64,000 nt of DNA from Rhizodiscina lignyota (taxonomy: Eukaryota; Ascomycota; Dothideomycetes; Aulographales; Rhizodiscinaceae), in contig ML978133.1 in assembly GCA_010015805.1 (NCBI GenBank), positions 248,001-312,000 of the forward strand, read 5' to 3'. Position 1 is the stretch's first letter. The number at the start of each line of letters is the position of its first letter. The notes under the pieces are model-generated. The model was not told the DNA's origin. It worked only from the letters and a program-made list of their open reading frames with translations, and searched no databases. Positions 10,501 to 21,856 of the stretch are shown in pieces. Made by a program: the position numbers and the translations under genes.

Positions 10501-12156
10501 TCAGATCATGTATCTGAATTGTGCATCATGTCCAAACTCCGTTGGGTGCTCCAAATGTATCGTATCACGATTCTCACCATAGAGCTGATCCCTCTTCCTG
10601 TTCTCCCTCATCAAGAGCAATACCTGAGCTGTTCCACATATGGTAGTTATAAGACATCCACCGCAAGATATCCACATTCCCACCCGATAATAAGGCGCAT
10701 CTTTGAGCGGGAAGATGTTCGTCGCAATAAAAGTACCCATTTGCCCAATGGTTGCAAGGATTGTCAGCCCTCCAGCACGTTTAGAATCGGTAGCATGCAT
10801 GTTCGCAACCCAAGAAAGACTCAGCGCAATGGAGACAAAGCACAGAGGAGCCAGGAAGAGCCCAGCGTATCGAGCTGCCACAGAGGTTTGAGTAGCGAGG
10901 AGAATGTAACCAATAGCCGCGATTAATGCCCAACCGGCAATGAATGGTCCTCGAATTTGGATTTTGTCGCTGATGTAGCACGTTCCTACGATGCAAATGA
11001 ACGTCAAAACATATGGTGGTGCAGTGAGACCGTTGGACTGGATGGTGGTAAAGGCACCCATTTGCGATATAATTGTCGGTGCGAAGAGCGGTAGTGATGC
11101 AAATGGGATGGTAGATCCGAAATATCCAAAAGCAGGCAGATAACCTGAACCAAGCATTGTCAGTATTTCCATCACAAGCAAACGCTGTTCCCAGACTTAC
11201 TTCGCCAGTCAAGAAATGCTCCAGCAAGCTGCTTCAGTTGAAGACCCTTATTGCCAGTTCTGTCACCAGGCTGGCGCAACGAAATGTCGACTGCAATTTC
11301 CTTCTCGCGCTCGGTGAGGAATCTGGCGTTGTGCGGGCCATCGGGAACAAAGAAGAAGACGACTGCAGATAGGGCAACAGTCGGAAGTCCTTCAACTAAG
11401 AAGAGAATTCTCCATGGCGCAATTGCGCCTTTGGCTTGACTGATTCCATATGCCAACGCTCCACCGTAGGCGTTAGCAGCAGCGGAACCAGCGAGGAAAA
11501 TGCCCGTCCTGAAGGCAATCTTTTCGCGGGGATAAAAATAAGAGAGGTATAGAGGAACGCCGGGGCCGTAACCGCACTCGAAAAATGCGAGTAGGAATCG
11601 GCAAACCATGAGGCCGCCCCAACCTTGGGCTGCTGCTTGACAGGAGGAGACTGTTCCCCAGCCAAACACGCAGAAGGCAACCCAGATATGCGGAGGGAAT
11701 GCTTTCCAACCGATCTGTATCCATTGAAAGAGAACATCTGAATAGTCCAATTTTAGCAACAGGTAAGAATATAATGCGACGTGGAGGCTCACATCCGATA
11801 TAGAACATTGTCCCCAACCAATTGTAGCGGTTACCATTCAGGTCAATGTCTTTTTCCATACCAGCAATTCGGGCATTACCGAGATTCGTCCTGTCGAGCA
11901 CTGAAAGCGTGTAGAGAGTGAAGAGGAGAGGAATCATATTCCAATCCAACTTGCGGATAACCTTCGCCTCTTCTTCCGCAGTGTATTCAGGTGCGGTCTC
12001 CGGAACATAGCCATCAGTGGTAGACGACTTCGGCAGAGCCTCTTCATGGATGATTTCCGGCTTCTCCTGGCTCATCTTGTCAGATCCTGAGCCAGATGTC
12101 GCGTGCTCTGTGTAGACGGCCTCCGTCTTTTCATTGGTTATTCCTGATGTCTCCAT
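10501..12156 (-). CDS. MFS transporter of the anion:cation symporter (Dal5/TNA1-like) family
   Basis: Predicted 514 aa from exons 12156-11793, 11737-11201 and 11144-10501. The first 65 residues or so are a hydrophilic cytosolic tail ending in EEEAKVIRKLDWNMIPLL, the hallmark entry into TM1 of ACS-family carriers. LSVLDRTNLGNARIAGM follows at TM1-loop. Twelve hydrophobic segments are spread through the rest, and FFECGYGPGVPLYLSYFYPR marks the TM4-TM5 region. The family moves organic anions such as allantoate, nicotinate, pantothenate or tartrate; the substrate is not predictable here. Introns of 55 and 56 nt restore the frame exactly. Confidence 0.88.
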
Positions 12157-13393
12157 CTTGAAGAGACGAGAATGAAAAATTTGACTTGTTTCTGAGGGCT
12201 CCCAAAAGTAAGGATCTGGAAACTAGATTTCCGGGAGGCTGGGTAAGAAATAGAGAGAAGTCATGTCAATAAGAACTAAGGCATACCTACCCCTCCCATC
12301 GGACTTTTCACCGCGTTGGAAGCATACAATCGCATATCAATCGTCTGGGGTAGATGAAGCTCAGACCAACCTAAGTTCCCTGGTTGATGGGTTGCGTCCA
12401 AACGCGCGCTCCAGTCCGCGTGCCTGCACCCCCGCAAATCCTGGTGAAGGAACCTAACTCCCCGCTACTCTACCCCATGGGGCAGCAGCGATGTGCAGCA
12501 AATCCTTTCCTCATTACGATCCAGACCCGGAGGACAACAAGCCGCGGGAATGGTCGGGCAGCGCTATATAAAATCCGCCGTTCTTTTGCGAGTAATGTGG
12601 CGTCCGCTGACTCCTCAAACGATCATAGCTTCATTCGGCAGTTCGTTGTCGTATTGTTTTAGCTTAAGCGTTTCCTGAGCATACCTATATGTACGGCGAC
12701 TTGGCACTTGGCGGTGGACTAAAACCAAGTTTTCTGGTTTGCCCGAGGCGAGGAGCAATCGTACTAAACGTTTATCAACTGAAGAGTGAGCCGAATTGAA
12801 CTCATTCGACGCATCAAATAGGCTTGCGGAGCATTGGCCGAGCATAGTTGCAATTATGACTGTTCGAGTACAATATAATGCAAGCGCATTCTACGTATTC
12901 GTAACGTCAGACTCATCAGAGAATCGCGAAGCCAGTTCACCTCGGTAGCCTGCAATCAATTCCTATCAATAACCGAAACAGCATTGATATCTTCGGAGAT
13001 ACCCCGAGGGCATGGCTCGTAAGATCCGTTGATCAGGTGAATCTCATATTTTGTGAAGTTTCTTTGTGCCGCTCACATGCAGCTTCGTCCGACCGTCGTG
13101 ATTTCATGGCGCCTAGTTGTTTCTAGATCTCGGCATTGAGCTTGTTTATTTGCTTGTTTCAACGCAGATTCTCGTACGAATTGTGGCATATCCGGGCAGG
13201 CGTTCCACAGGCGGCTATAGACCGAGATTGGGCTATCATGTGGCATACAATGCGGCTGCTTGTACAACGCCATCAACTGTGACAGTGATGGCGGCAAGAG
13301 ACCGTAGGTGAATACTGTTAACTCCAGGCAGATGCTAGATCGCAGACTACGGAATACTTAAGTATCGAAGTAGCAGCTGCAGGCCGATATCTC
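12157..13393. other. Intergenic region, about 1.2 kb
   Basis: This separates the leftward transporter from a small rightward gene. A TATATAAAA element occurs at about 12565, but I find no convincing coding sequence directly behind it. Nothing else is recognised. Confidence 0.35.
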
Positions 13394-14008
13394 ATGATGG
13401 CCAGTATTAGTGAGCGGTCACGTTCAATGCCAAAGGCAGCGCGAAGTTCTAAAGACATGCAGAATCGAACCGACCAGCAAGCTGTCAGGAGCATCGACGA
13501 TGCCACTCCCCGCTCCCAAGGCCTTTTCCACGATCCAGTTCAACAGAAACAACCACCGAAAAGGCGTAAGAAGAAGTTCCACATTGCGCGCCTGCCTCAA
13601 AGGGTTCGACGGCGCATCTATGAACTGGCCCTGGTGGAGGTGCTCCCTATCAGGTCGATGTACGACTTCAAGAAAGGGCATAAATCGCACTGGGCTCTAG
13701 CCTTCTTGCATACGTAAGTTCCTGGTCCAACTGGCAACTCGAGCTTTACTGAATAGCTCCGCTGTTGTAGATGCCGAGAATTTCGCTCTGCGGGAACCGA
13801 CATACTTTTCAGCGGGGGGTTCTCAGTCTGGTTCTTTGTTGTGGCCACCCAGGGACAGAGGATGAACCTTCCGCTCGCGATAATGCCAAAGAACTGTCAA
13901 TATCTCTTTGGCCAGGATGACACAGGAACCTTGTATCCGAGGAGAGCACAACGTTCGCGGGACGGCCGGATATCTCTCCCTTTTCGAATTCCTAGCCAGG
14001 GTCGATAG
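13394..14008 (+). CDS. Small hypothetical protein, F-box/2EXR-like
   Basis: Predicted 185 aa in two exons, 13394-13713 and 13771-14008, with a good GTAAGT...GTAG intron of 57 nt. A basic N-terminal region (PPKRRKKKFHIARLP) leads into LPQRVRRRIYELALVEV. The second exon begins TCREFRSAGTDILFSGG. This LPxxVRxxIYELAL...TCREFRS pattern resembles the short 2EXR/F-box-like proteins common in dothideomycetes, whose function is unknown. The gene is shorter than most members. It ends 5 bp before the end of Sen54 on the opposite strand, so the 3' ends must overlap as transcripts. Confidence 0.45.
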
Positions 14009-14013
14009 GCTCT

Positions 14014-15462
14014 TCAACTTCCTCTTCCGCGTCCTCCTCGTCCTCGGCCTCGTCCTCGGCCACCCCGCCCACCTCTTCCGCCCTTTCCGCCTCGTCCTCT
14101 TGGCGCGCTATATATCTTTTCTAGACCGAATCCAGCATCGCTGAGTCGAATGTAACTGGTAATGCCTTCATCAATAACAGCAAGGATCACCCTCCGATAT
14201 CCCTGCTTCAACTTCGGATACAAATGACTCTCCTTCCTCGGCGGGTCATATGGGACTTTGGACATCAAGTCTTCGATTTGACAGAGCGTGGGCACAGAGG
14301 TCGATCGAGCCGGCATCACAACGACGTAGAAATCCGGAGGTGGAGGAGCACGTTTGGTGTACGGCGTGGAAGCTTTGAAAACGTGATATGTAATATCCAA
14401 AGGAGCACTGCCATCTTGCAATTCTTCATGATTATCTTTTGCGGTAGTCTCGGAGGTGTCATTGATCGTAGGAATTGATTTCGCAGGGTTATGGAAAGGT
14501 ATGAGGGAGAGGAGGCGGTAGATGTCACCTATGAACTGTCAAAATTGCTCTCCAGTGCTTAATGATTCAGGGATTATACTGTAACTTCTGTATAGTCCTG
14601 GAGTTACAAGGGGACCGGTGGCCATTCTATTCTGAGGATGAGACGGCTCCATGTTTGTAACCAGTTGCCAGAAAGCCGCAAAGGCACGTGCAATAAGATC
14701 ACTGCTTGTGGTTTCTTTGTCAACCTCTGCCACATGCACGTTGTCTATTGTAGCCGCAGATGACGGCCGTATAACAGTGTATCCCGCTCTCTTTAGTCCA
14801 GCGTAGACAGTATACTCTTCGAGGGTCAGTCCACCAGGCTCGCTCATGCCTACGAACGCGGCATATGCTCCTTGCAGGCTCATGGGTATTCCTGGTTCAT
14901 CAAAAGCTTCTGTTGGTGTCTCGTCAGACGCAGTCGACGTGCTGGCTGGCCATCTAATGTCAAGGTTGCCTCGCTCGAGCAGATACAGCGCTTCCTCTGG
15001 ACGAAGCCAGAGAGCACCATCCTGCCTAGGCTCTGCCTTTCCCCCGGGATTGTTTAGACCGATATCAGCCTCATAATTGCCAGTTCTCTTCTTCCATATG
15101 CCAACGGTGTTGAACATGACTCCCTTAGCCTTCTCCACCCATGCGCCATTCTCCTCCGGATCGAAGGTAGCTACGACATGTCCCTTCGCGTTGTGGAATC
15201 TCGTGTGGTTCAAGGCATCATGCATAGCCTGCCTCGAGGCTTCGAGAGTAGAAGCTTGTAGCTTCGTGGCATTGGCTTCGAAGTCCTTCTCACCGCGCTT
15301 TGGGAGCTTCTGGTGAGTATCGAGTATGACGGAAGACGAAAGCGCAGTGAGGAACCGGAAGTCTTGCGTTTCCTCGGAGAGGTCATTGTCTTGAGCATCT
15401 GATGAGGCAATTAGAGGATTATCTTCGTCCAGGTCGGCCATTGTTAATGTGATAGCCCGCAT
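14014..15462 (-). CDS. SEN54: tRNA-splicing endonuclease subunit Sen54
   Basis: Predicted 465 aa from the ATG at 15462, or 458 aa from the second ATG at 15441; exons 15462-14580 and 14528-14014. Sen54 is a structural subunit of the nuclear endonuclease that removes tRNA introns. The diagnostic N-terminal domain is clear: FRFLTALSS and KLPKRGEKDFE, then AKGVMFNTVGIW and LRPEEALYLLERGNLDIRWP. The C-terminal half carries GLKRAGYTVIRPS and the late PDFYVVVMPA strand. The last 30 residues are an RGG-rich tail (PRGRGGKGGRGG onwards), which is not part of the nuclease fold. Members vary in this tail. The gene converges tightly with the small gene ending at 14008. Confidence 0.9.
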
Positions 15463-17125
15463 GTTCAGGTCATCGATGAAGATTAAAATGTGGCCGAGTC
15501 GTGACGCTAGCCTACCCTGGTTCCTTGCGAGTCATGCAGCTCAGAGCGCGAACGAACAACTTCGCCACCTCAAGCAGAGCTCTCTGAATATTGATACGTC
15601 AAGCACGTCTTCTTTATCATGGAGGACTTTTGTATATACTGTAGTCCAGCTCAAGTCAGTATCGCAGAAATTGATAGCGATTTCACTTGACTTCTCTTCA
15701 ATCATCAATCATATATGCTATGCTATCTAGGTATGGCCATGAGCCGAGCTATGCCAACCAATATGAGAGCCATCTCATCTCACTTCACAAACGGTCAGAC
15801 GTTGTAATATCCATGAAGACTATCAATACTTTCTCAAGTTAGTTTGTTTCACAACAGCGCTGTCAATCAATGTTGCATGGCCAGCCAATGCTGTACAACC
15901 CTTCCCCACGCCCGGAGGGCATGTCAGAATATGTACCAGGTAGCATCTCGGCGTCAATCCTACCTCATTCTGCTTCCGGGACTTGCTGCCTAGTTGGCAG
16001 TATCTCGCAGAGTCGCATGGACTTGAATCAAGGCATCGTATACAGGGGAACAAGTTTCAGCGATGCAGTCTTCTTTCTCCCTCGTCACCTCTTGCATCCA
16101 TGTCCATGCTCGTCAGTTCATATCCAACTCTTTCGAGGGTCGTATGGGGAGGAGATAAGACTCCACTAATAAATGGCACCTGATGCGTCCCGAATGTAGC
16201 TTTGAAGGACAGATATGGTGGTTTGAGGCAACTGGTACTCTTTGAGGACCATTCGCCACAATTCAGGCAGGGGGCAACTACACCTACCTGGTAACCTAGC
16301 CCTAGCGAATTGTGCGCCCCTCCCTGAAAGGACACTGGAGGCGAATGTGAATTTCCCAACCTCTACATCGACCGCGTGGATGTCGTACGACGTGGGCGTA
16401 GGACTTGGACGTTTGGTTCGAGCCGCGGCTGGAGATGGCAGAGCCACAACATGCGAAGAAATCTGCTTTTGAGTTACAGTGAGTGCATTTATGCATCTTC
16501 CCGTTCAGCCTTGCTGTCCTTCAGCTGGACTCGCCTACTCTACCCAACTACGCAGCTCCACGGTAGACTGCTGCTGGCACGTTATGATGAGAATTCAATC
16601 GGAAAACGTAGGAGCGCCGAGTCTGGCTGCGAGAAAACAATATGTTACATATTGCCCAAAGCACGGGTACTAGGGATTCAGAGACGAAGAAAGAGGCGAT
16701 ATGAAGATGCTTTTTATTCAGACGACATCATTTTACAGTACTTCAGTTACTTATCGTATCTCGTGACATTCTCCAGTCATTAGCGGTGTCCCTTCAAATA
16801 TTCCGTGACCAATCCCAGTACAGTATATCGTACAAGTATCCCAGCATAAACAGCTCCGGCGAGCTGTGTGGCAAATGAACCGAGCTAGCGCCATGGGTTT
16901 TTCAGTCTATATTTTGTACACCGCGTACCATATACCAAATCGCGTCGTCCTGAAATGTCCTGCTCGCTAAACCCGCGTACAGCATGATGCCCAACCCTCG
17001 TGGCATCCAAACGGGTATCAAAGATAGTCGTGAAGATCGTAGCCGGTCGTAGAGTGAAACTTGGTATATCTTTATGCAATTTTGCGCCTATGAGGTAGTT
17101 GCCGTGAGCGTGATTGGTCGACCAA
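15463..17125. other. Gene-poor interval, about 1.7 kb
   Basis: It lies upstream of Sen54 and downstream of the small gene at 17126. Short minus-strand frames near 16057-16496 have some protein-like composition but no start, splice pattern or family match I can defend. I see no repeat or RNA gene. Confidence 0.35.
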
Positions 17126-17368
17126 TCAGCCCTTCTTTCCGAGAGTGAATCGCCTCAGTCCTGTCTTGGGCGATGTTGGCGTCGTCGTCGACGAGGAGAG
17201 ATCGCGGTCTGAAGCATTGGTGGGGCTCGAGGTGCCGCTGCCGGAGCCGCTCGATTGCGAATCTGATCTCTCGCGAGTTTCTCTGAGGATATCTTCAAGA
17301 CTGACATTGCGCTCCGAGTAGGAAGGCGTGACGGTGGTGTCGAGCATTTCTGTGAATTTGCCAGGCAT
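17126..17368 (-). CDS. Small hypothetical Ser/Thr-rich protein
   Basis: An intronless 80-aa frame with a good start context (AAAATGCC). It begins MPGKFTEMLDTTVTPSYSER, has an acidic amphipathic segment VSLEDILRETRERSD, then a Ser/Gly/Thr-rich stretch, and ends LRRFTLGKKG. The composition, a short conserved-looking helix plus a basic C-terminal end, resembles small conserved fungal proteins of unknown role. No domain is recognised. I infer coding from its clear start, low-complexity but proteinaceous sequence, and position after a long gene-free promoter. Confidence 0.5.
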   Translation of the reverse strand: MPGKFTEMLDTTVTPSYSERNVSLEDILRETRERSDSQSSGSGSGTSSPTNASDRDLSSSTTTPTSPKTGLRRFTLGKKG

Positions 17369-19057
17369 TTTGACGGTGCAATGATATGTGAGAGGACAGG
17401 TCCAAGAGGTGACGAGAGGATGTGGAGGAATTCGGCCGGTTTTGATAGTGCTGCGGCGCGGTCTCAGAGGTCACGCGAATCGCCGCGTCGTCAGCTGTAT
17501 TCGTGGATGGAAGGCAACGAGAGTACAGAGGACGACGACGACAACGACGGAGAAAACGACTGAATTTGAACACACAAAGGATTCACAGCCTCTGACTCGA
17601 GATAGATCTAGACCGCAGGCATGAAATTGCACTGCTTTCAGAGTTTTCCCAACGTCAACGGGGGTCATGCTCCCTTTTGAGTGCATGAGCGGCACGCAGA
17701 CAGGTGACAGTCTTCTCGATCGTGTCGCCCCTCTGCCAATCCTTCTGGCTGCAAGCCACACCCGTCAAGGTTCGGCGTGGGCTGCCATGCGAGCCGTCGC
17801 ACGGCAGAAACGGCTGCGAAGAGCGCTGGGGTGGCACTGGCACTGGAAGAAGTTGGGGACGGGGTGGGTGGGCGCAGCAGTTTCACCGTGCCCCCCGCTC
17901 GCATCCGCGGCGAGATCTTCCTCCAGACGGGAGCCAGCAGCGGAGCTGGAGTCGAGCAACGGCCATACATGTCGTCGTACGCCTACAGATCTTGCCGCGC
18001 AAGAACGAGTGGTGTCTCAGAGTGCGCAGCGAACAGGCACGCGAACTTGCTGCAATGTGTCTGTCAGGTGCCGTTCCTGGCATCTCTGGCGTCGTCTCAA
18101 TGACGCACCCGGCACCGATCCGCACGCGCTACGGCCGAACAGGGCAAGAATTCGAGCGCGCCGAGGGCAGGAATAGACGCGGCCTTCCACGCCGATCTCA
18201 GGGTCCGAGTCTCGATCTTCGCGAGCCACGAGAGCAGTGGAGCACCGACGTGAAAGGCAGGATCGGCGGCGGCGTCTCTCGCTTGACAAAGTTAGCAACA
18301 GCCATGCGACCCCCTGTCACCTTTTTATGCCCGAATTCATTTCCGGCCTCTGTTCTGGCGCCATTGCGGCGTATCGATATCAGCCCGTTTGGTGAAATGC
18401 TGAACACTTTTCTCAACGCCTTGACGCGGGACGATCACTCCTTGAAAGGCAGTGCGTGATACATGGTGGAATTTATATCCAGCACGCCATTGGAGTCGTT
18501 ATATCGGCTTCATGGCACTTCTCCCTATTTGCGGGCTTCAAGTCAGGCGCCTCTATATATTTGCTAGAGTGCCTGTACCTGGCACGTCATTTCGCAGTAA
18601 GAAGTTCTTTAGCCTCTACTTGCCTCAGGAGGTACCTCAGTAACTTTGCACCGCGACCCAGTCTGTGGAAGCGTGCGGATCAGACAATTTGTCACCTCTC
18701 AGCGCGGGTCCAAGGTGCATTTGCAATCGCATCCTCTTCTAAAAATGCGATTGCATCTCCATCCTTTCAGTCTGCTGGCCCCTTCACGACTGCGTGTGCG
18801 CGAGTGCGTCTGTCCAGAGTGGTCAGAACCATAGCAACCCTTATATAGATCATATTTGATTTCGTTTGATCATCTGCCGCTCATATCTGTGCCTTTTCGC
18901 CGTGGGCATCTTGTCAGCACCTTATTTTAAACTCCATTGATCCAATTCCATCATGATGCATCTGTCAGATTTCGGTTAAGGGACCGAAACGCGTCGACTG
19001 TCTCCGACTCTCCGTTGACACGGCATGTGCATTGGAGCTCGAATATTAGATCCGACT
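17369..19057. other. Gene-free, GC-rich interval, about 1.7 kb
   Basis: The region lies between the end of Dbr1 and the start of the 80-aa gene. Long frames on both strands near 17.7-18.5 kb are most simply explained by high GC content: they overlap in all frames and show no domain. It may hold a long leader or an undetected non-coding RNA, but the sequence alone does not show one. Confidence 0.35.
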
Positions 19058-20867
19058 CTACCATCGCCCACCTCTTCCCCTGCCTCTACCTCTTCCGCCG
19101 GGGAAGCCGCCCCTGAAGCCACGTCCACCACCTCGTCCTCTTCCGCCGCCTCTCCAACCTCCACGTCCACCGCGGCTAAAGGTGGATGTACTGGGCGCAG
19201 GACCGTTTGCCATCCTCTGCAGAGCTTCTTCTTCGCTGATGTTGAACGGATTTGGGATTTCAAGTATGTCGCAATATTGCTTCGTCTGTGGGTTCGCATA
19301 CTCTCTTGGCTGATCTCGCACATTTCTCCAGTCGCCCTGTGACGAATCCCATGCGGGCGCCGTCTGCTCGAAATTCAGAGGAATTACCATTTTGTCTTGC
19401 TTGACAAGGTGCTCGTCCACCCACTCCTCTTCAGTCTCGATCAGCGGACCGTAGAAAGCTTCCCCCTTGTTAGGTGGTGTAGCTGCAGCCGCATTGCCGA
19501 AAGTCCGATATGCAGGAGAGCTGTGAGCCTTTTCAAGAGCTCGTGTGATTGCTAACCATTCAGGGTCGTACTCGAGGCGCAGAGGCAAGACCTCGCTTAT
19601 TACCGTAGATGACGGGATTTCAAGGAGCTGGAGAAAATCGCGATGCTGGAGGCATTTGTCGAGAGCGAGGAAATTAGTGGTCTTGTTTTTGATGTCAGAT
19701 GGAAAAGGTAGAGAAGCAGGTTGTACTGGTCGTGAGAATGCAGCTGGAAGCTCAGCTCGGAGATCGGAGGAAATCTTGGAGTCGCCATTCTGGCTGGCTT
19801 GCGTTTCATCGGGCTTATTTTCAACAACGTCTTCGTCGTCAAGATCCAAATTGATCTCATCTCTATTGGGCTGAGGCTCGCGCTTCTCCTCCTTGGCATT
19901 GACAGTAGCATCGTCGTCCATATCAAGATCAATTTCCTCGGCATTTTGGGGGACTCCAGAAGTCAATGTTTCTGTTTGCTTTGTTGAATCGCGAGTCGGC
20001 TGCAGATCATCTGTGTTGCTGTTCGAGTGGTGAATGGTTGCCGCATACTTGACGTGGTGGTGCGCGCTGAACCAATGCATAGGTCTGAGCCTATTCATCA
20101 CCTGTCTCGCTGCTTCGTTATTTAATCGTCCGGATTGTGCATCCTGCAAGAGGCCATCCTTCCTCTTGAACAACCACTTGTGGTCGCCCTTCCACTCTAC
20201 GCCTTTCGGCCAATCGTGGCTGAGGCCGATGTCAACCTGCGTACGTATCTGTAGCAGTTTCCGCGTGTCCAGCTCTCGCACGTGATAGATACTCTTCACA
20301 TCGTCGTCGTTGTAGGGAAGTCGCTCGTGGTGGGGCTTATTGTAGTCGAAGCCCTTCCATATTCCACTCAAACCTGCTATCCTCAGACCACCCAGCCGCA
20401 ACACATTTGCCGCGCCGAGGTAGTATATGTTCGGTGCCACCCAGCCGCCATGGTATAGCTCGAAGAGGTAGTTCGAGGCTTCGTGGTTACCGCCAATGAA
20501 GATTGTCAGGTAAGGAGCAGTCCTTGCGCCAGAGTAATACTCGTAGAAGTCGGCGAGTTCGCGGTACTTTACGGGGACGGACATGCAATTGAGGTCATGT
20601 GGGTTTCGAACTGCCTGATTGTGTTAGTCAATCTATTCCTAATTGTCCGTCTCAGACTTACCTGAAAGTCTCCTCCAATGATCAAGAGGTCGATGCCAGG
20701 CCAGCCTTTGAGCTTGCAAGACTCGGCGATTGAGGAGTAGATTGAGTGTAACGTGCCATGTCCCTGTTTCTCATGAGCTTCGGTGTAGCAACTTGTAAAT
20801 ATATGAAACTTACACAGCCTTCAACAGCTATACGGACTGGCCTCGAACTGCTGGCCTCGGATGCCAT
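19058..20867 (-). CDS. DBR1: RNA lariat debranching enzyme Dbr1
   Basis: Predicted 570 aa from exons 20867-20814, 20763-20662 and 20614-19058. Dbr1 is a metallophosphoesterase that hydrolyses the 2'-5' bond of excised intron lariats in the nucleus. Metal-binding motifs are in order: VEGCGHGTLH at the N-terminus, GGDFQAVRNPHD, GNHEASNYLFEL, GLSHDWPKG and SAHHHVKYAA. The middle is acidic (DLDMDDDATV, NLDLDDEDVV), followed by the conserved C-terminal DBR1 domain (KCLQHRDFLQLLEIP, PLRLEYDPEWLAITR). The last 40 residues are an RGG tail rich in Gly, Arg, Trp and Phe. The gene is divergent from the Rpr2/Snm1-type gene, with about 260 bp between the starts. Confidence 0.95.
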
Positions 20868-21130
20868 TGTGGAATATCGCAAGGTCACACAATCATATCT
20901 TTGAAAAGGACGACTGTGAGCAAGCTTTGTGGGGAAACTTGAGCCGTTGAAGCTGCATGCTGTGAGACATGTATGGAAAGAGCAAGTGTTGGAACCTAAA
21001 AGTAGCAGAATGTGCAGCGCTGGAAGGTGCGCGTGAAGTCGCGTCAAAACCCTAACCCTATAAAATTATCTACACCTGCACTCAGGGAAGTGCTATGTGG
21101 CGTCGCAACCTATAACTCTCCGTCCCATCG

Positions 21131-21856
21131 ATGCTCTCGACTTCGACGCCTGCCTCAAGCCATGGCACAAAGATGCCATCAAAGGTCGAGGCTAAGCTCA
21201 ATGAAACCCGCTTGAGCTTTCTGCGCGCTTCAGCCGATCACCTCGCCTTCACCGCACCGACGACGTCTGCATTCTTCAACTCGCAAGCTTCTCGCATTGT
21301 TTCTCGGACCGGAGAAACGACGAAGGCCAAAAGGGAGCGCGTAGTTGACCTCAGGCCAGTTTGCGATTCTTGTGGGAACTTCCTCATTTCAGGACTTTCG
21401 TCAACTTCATCCATTGAGAGGAGCCGTGCTCACGAACGGAAGCAACGAAACTCAACGAACACAAACACAGCTTCTCGTCCAACCAAGTCTAGAGTAAAGC
21501 ATCAAGTTATTCAATGCCAACGATGCAACTCGACGACGCGGTTACTCATTCAATCCCCGATATCGAAGAACCTCGGTGCCACTAGTAAGACCGACTCGAG
21601 TACGGCTAAGTTGCCCCCTTCGACAGTCACAGGTCAGGAGACGAAAGGCGTGACTACAAACTCTGGAAACATTAGCAATAATGCTCAAGCCACCGATGTC
21701 GAATCCCAGCCAATGAAGCAGAAAAACTCTGCCAAGGCGAGAGCCAAAGCGAGGAAGCAAGGCGGACTCCAAGCTCAGCTTGAGAAAAGCAAGAAAACTA
21801 CCTCTGGCTCAAGCGGACGAGAGCTTGATCTAATGGATTTCATGAGTGGTGGCTGA
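21131..21856 (+). CDS. RNase P/MRP protein subunit, Rpr2/Snm1/Rpp21 type
   Basis: A single frame encodes 241 aa; the second ATG at 21173 (MPSKVEAKLNE) would give 227 aa and may be the real start. The Rpr2 signature is visible: an N-terminal helical part (LSFLRASADHL, FFNSQASRIV), then a four-cysteine zinc site made of VCDSCGNFL and IQCQRCNSTTR about 50 residues apart. The C-terminus is basic and Lys/Ala-rich (AKARAKARKQGG) and ends in a short acidic-hydrophobic motif, DLMDFMSGG. These proteins belong to RNase P or RNase MRP, acting in tRNA 5' maturation or rRNA processing. I cannot tell Rpr2 from Snm1. Confidence 0.75.
   Translation: MLSTSTPASSHGTKMPSKVEAKLNETRLSFLRASADHLAFTAPTTSAFFNSQASRIVSRTGETTKAKRERVVDLRPVCDSCGNFLISGLSSTSSIERSRAHERKQRNSTNTNTASRPTKSRVKHQVIQCQRCNSTTRLLIQSPISKNLGATSKTDSSTAKLPPSTVTGQETKGVTTNSGNISNNAQATDVESQPMKQKNSAKARAKARKQGGLQAQLEKSKKTTSGSSGRELDLMDFMSGG

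Noticed and set aside
16057-16496. Minus-strand frames with protein-like composition
   Set aside because: A splice from near 16480 could join them, but no start context or recognisable domain was found.
17704-18459. Plus-strand open frame of about 250 codons
   Set aside because: It is rich in Arg and Ser, has no domain, and overlaps long frames on both strands in a GC-rich stretch, as expected by chance.
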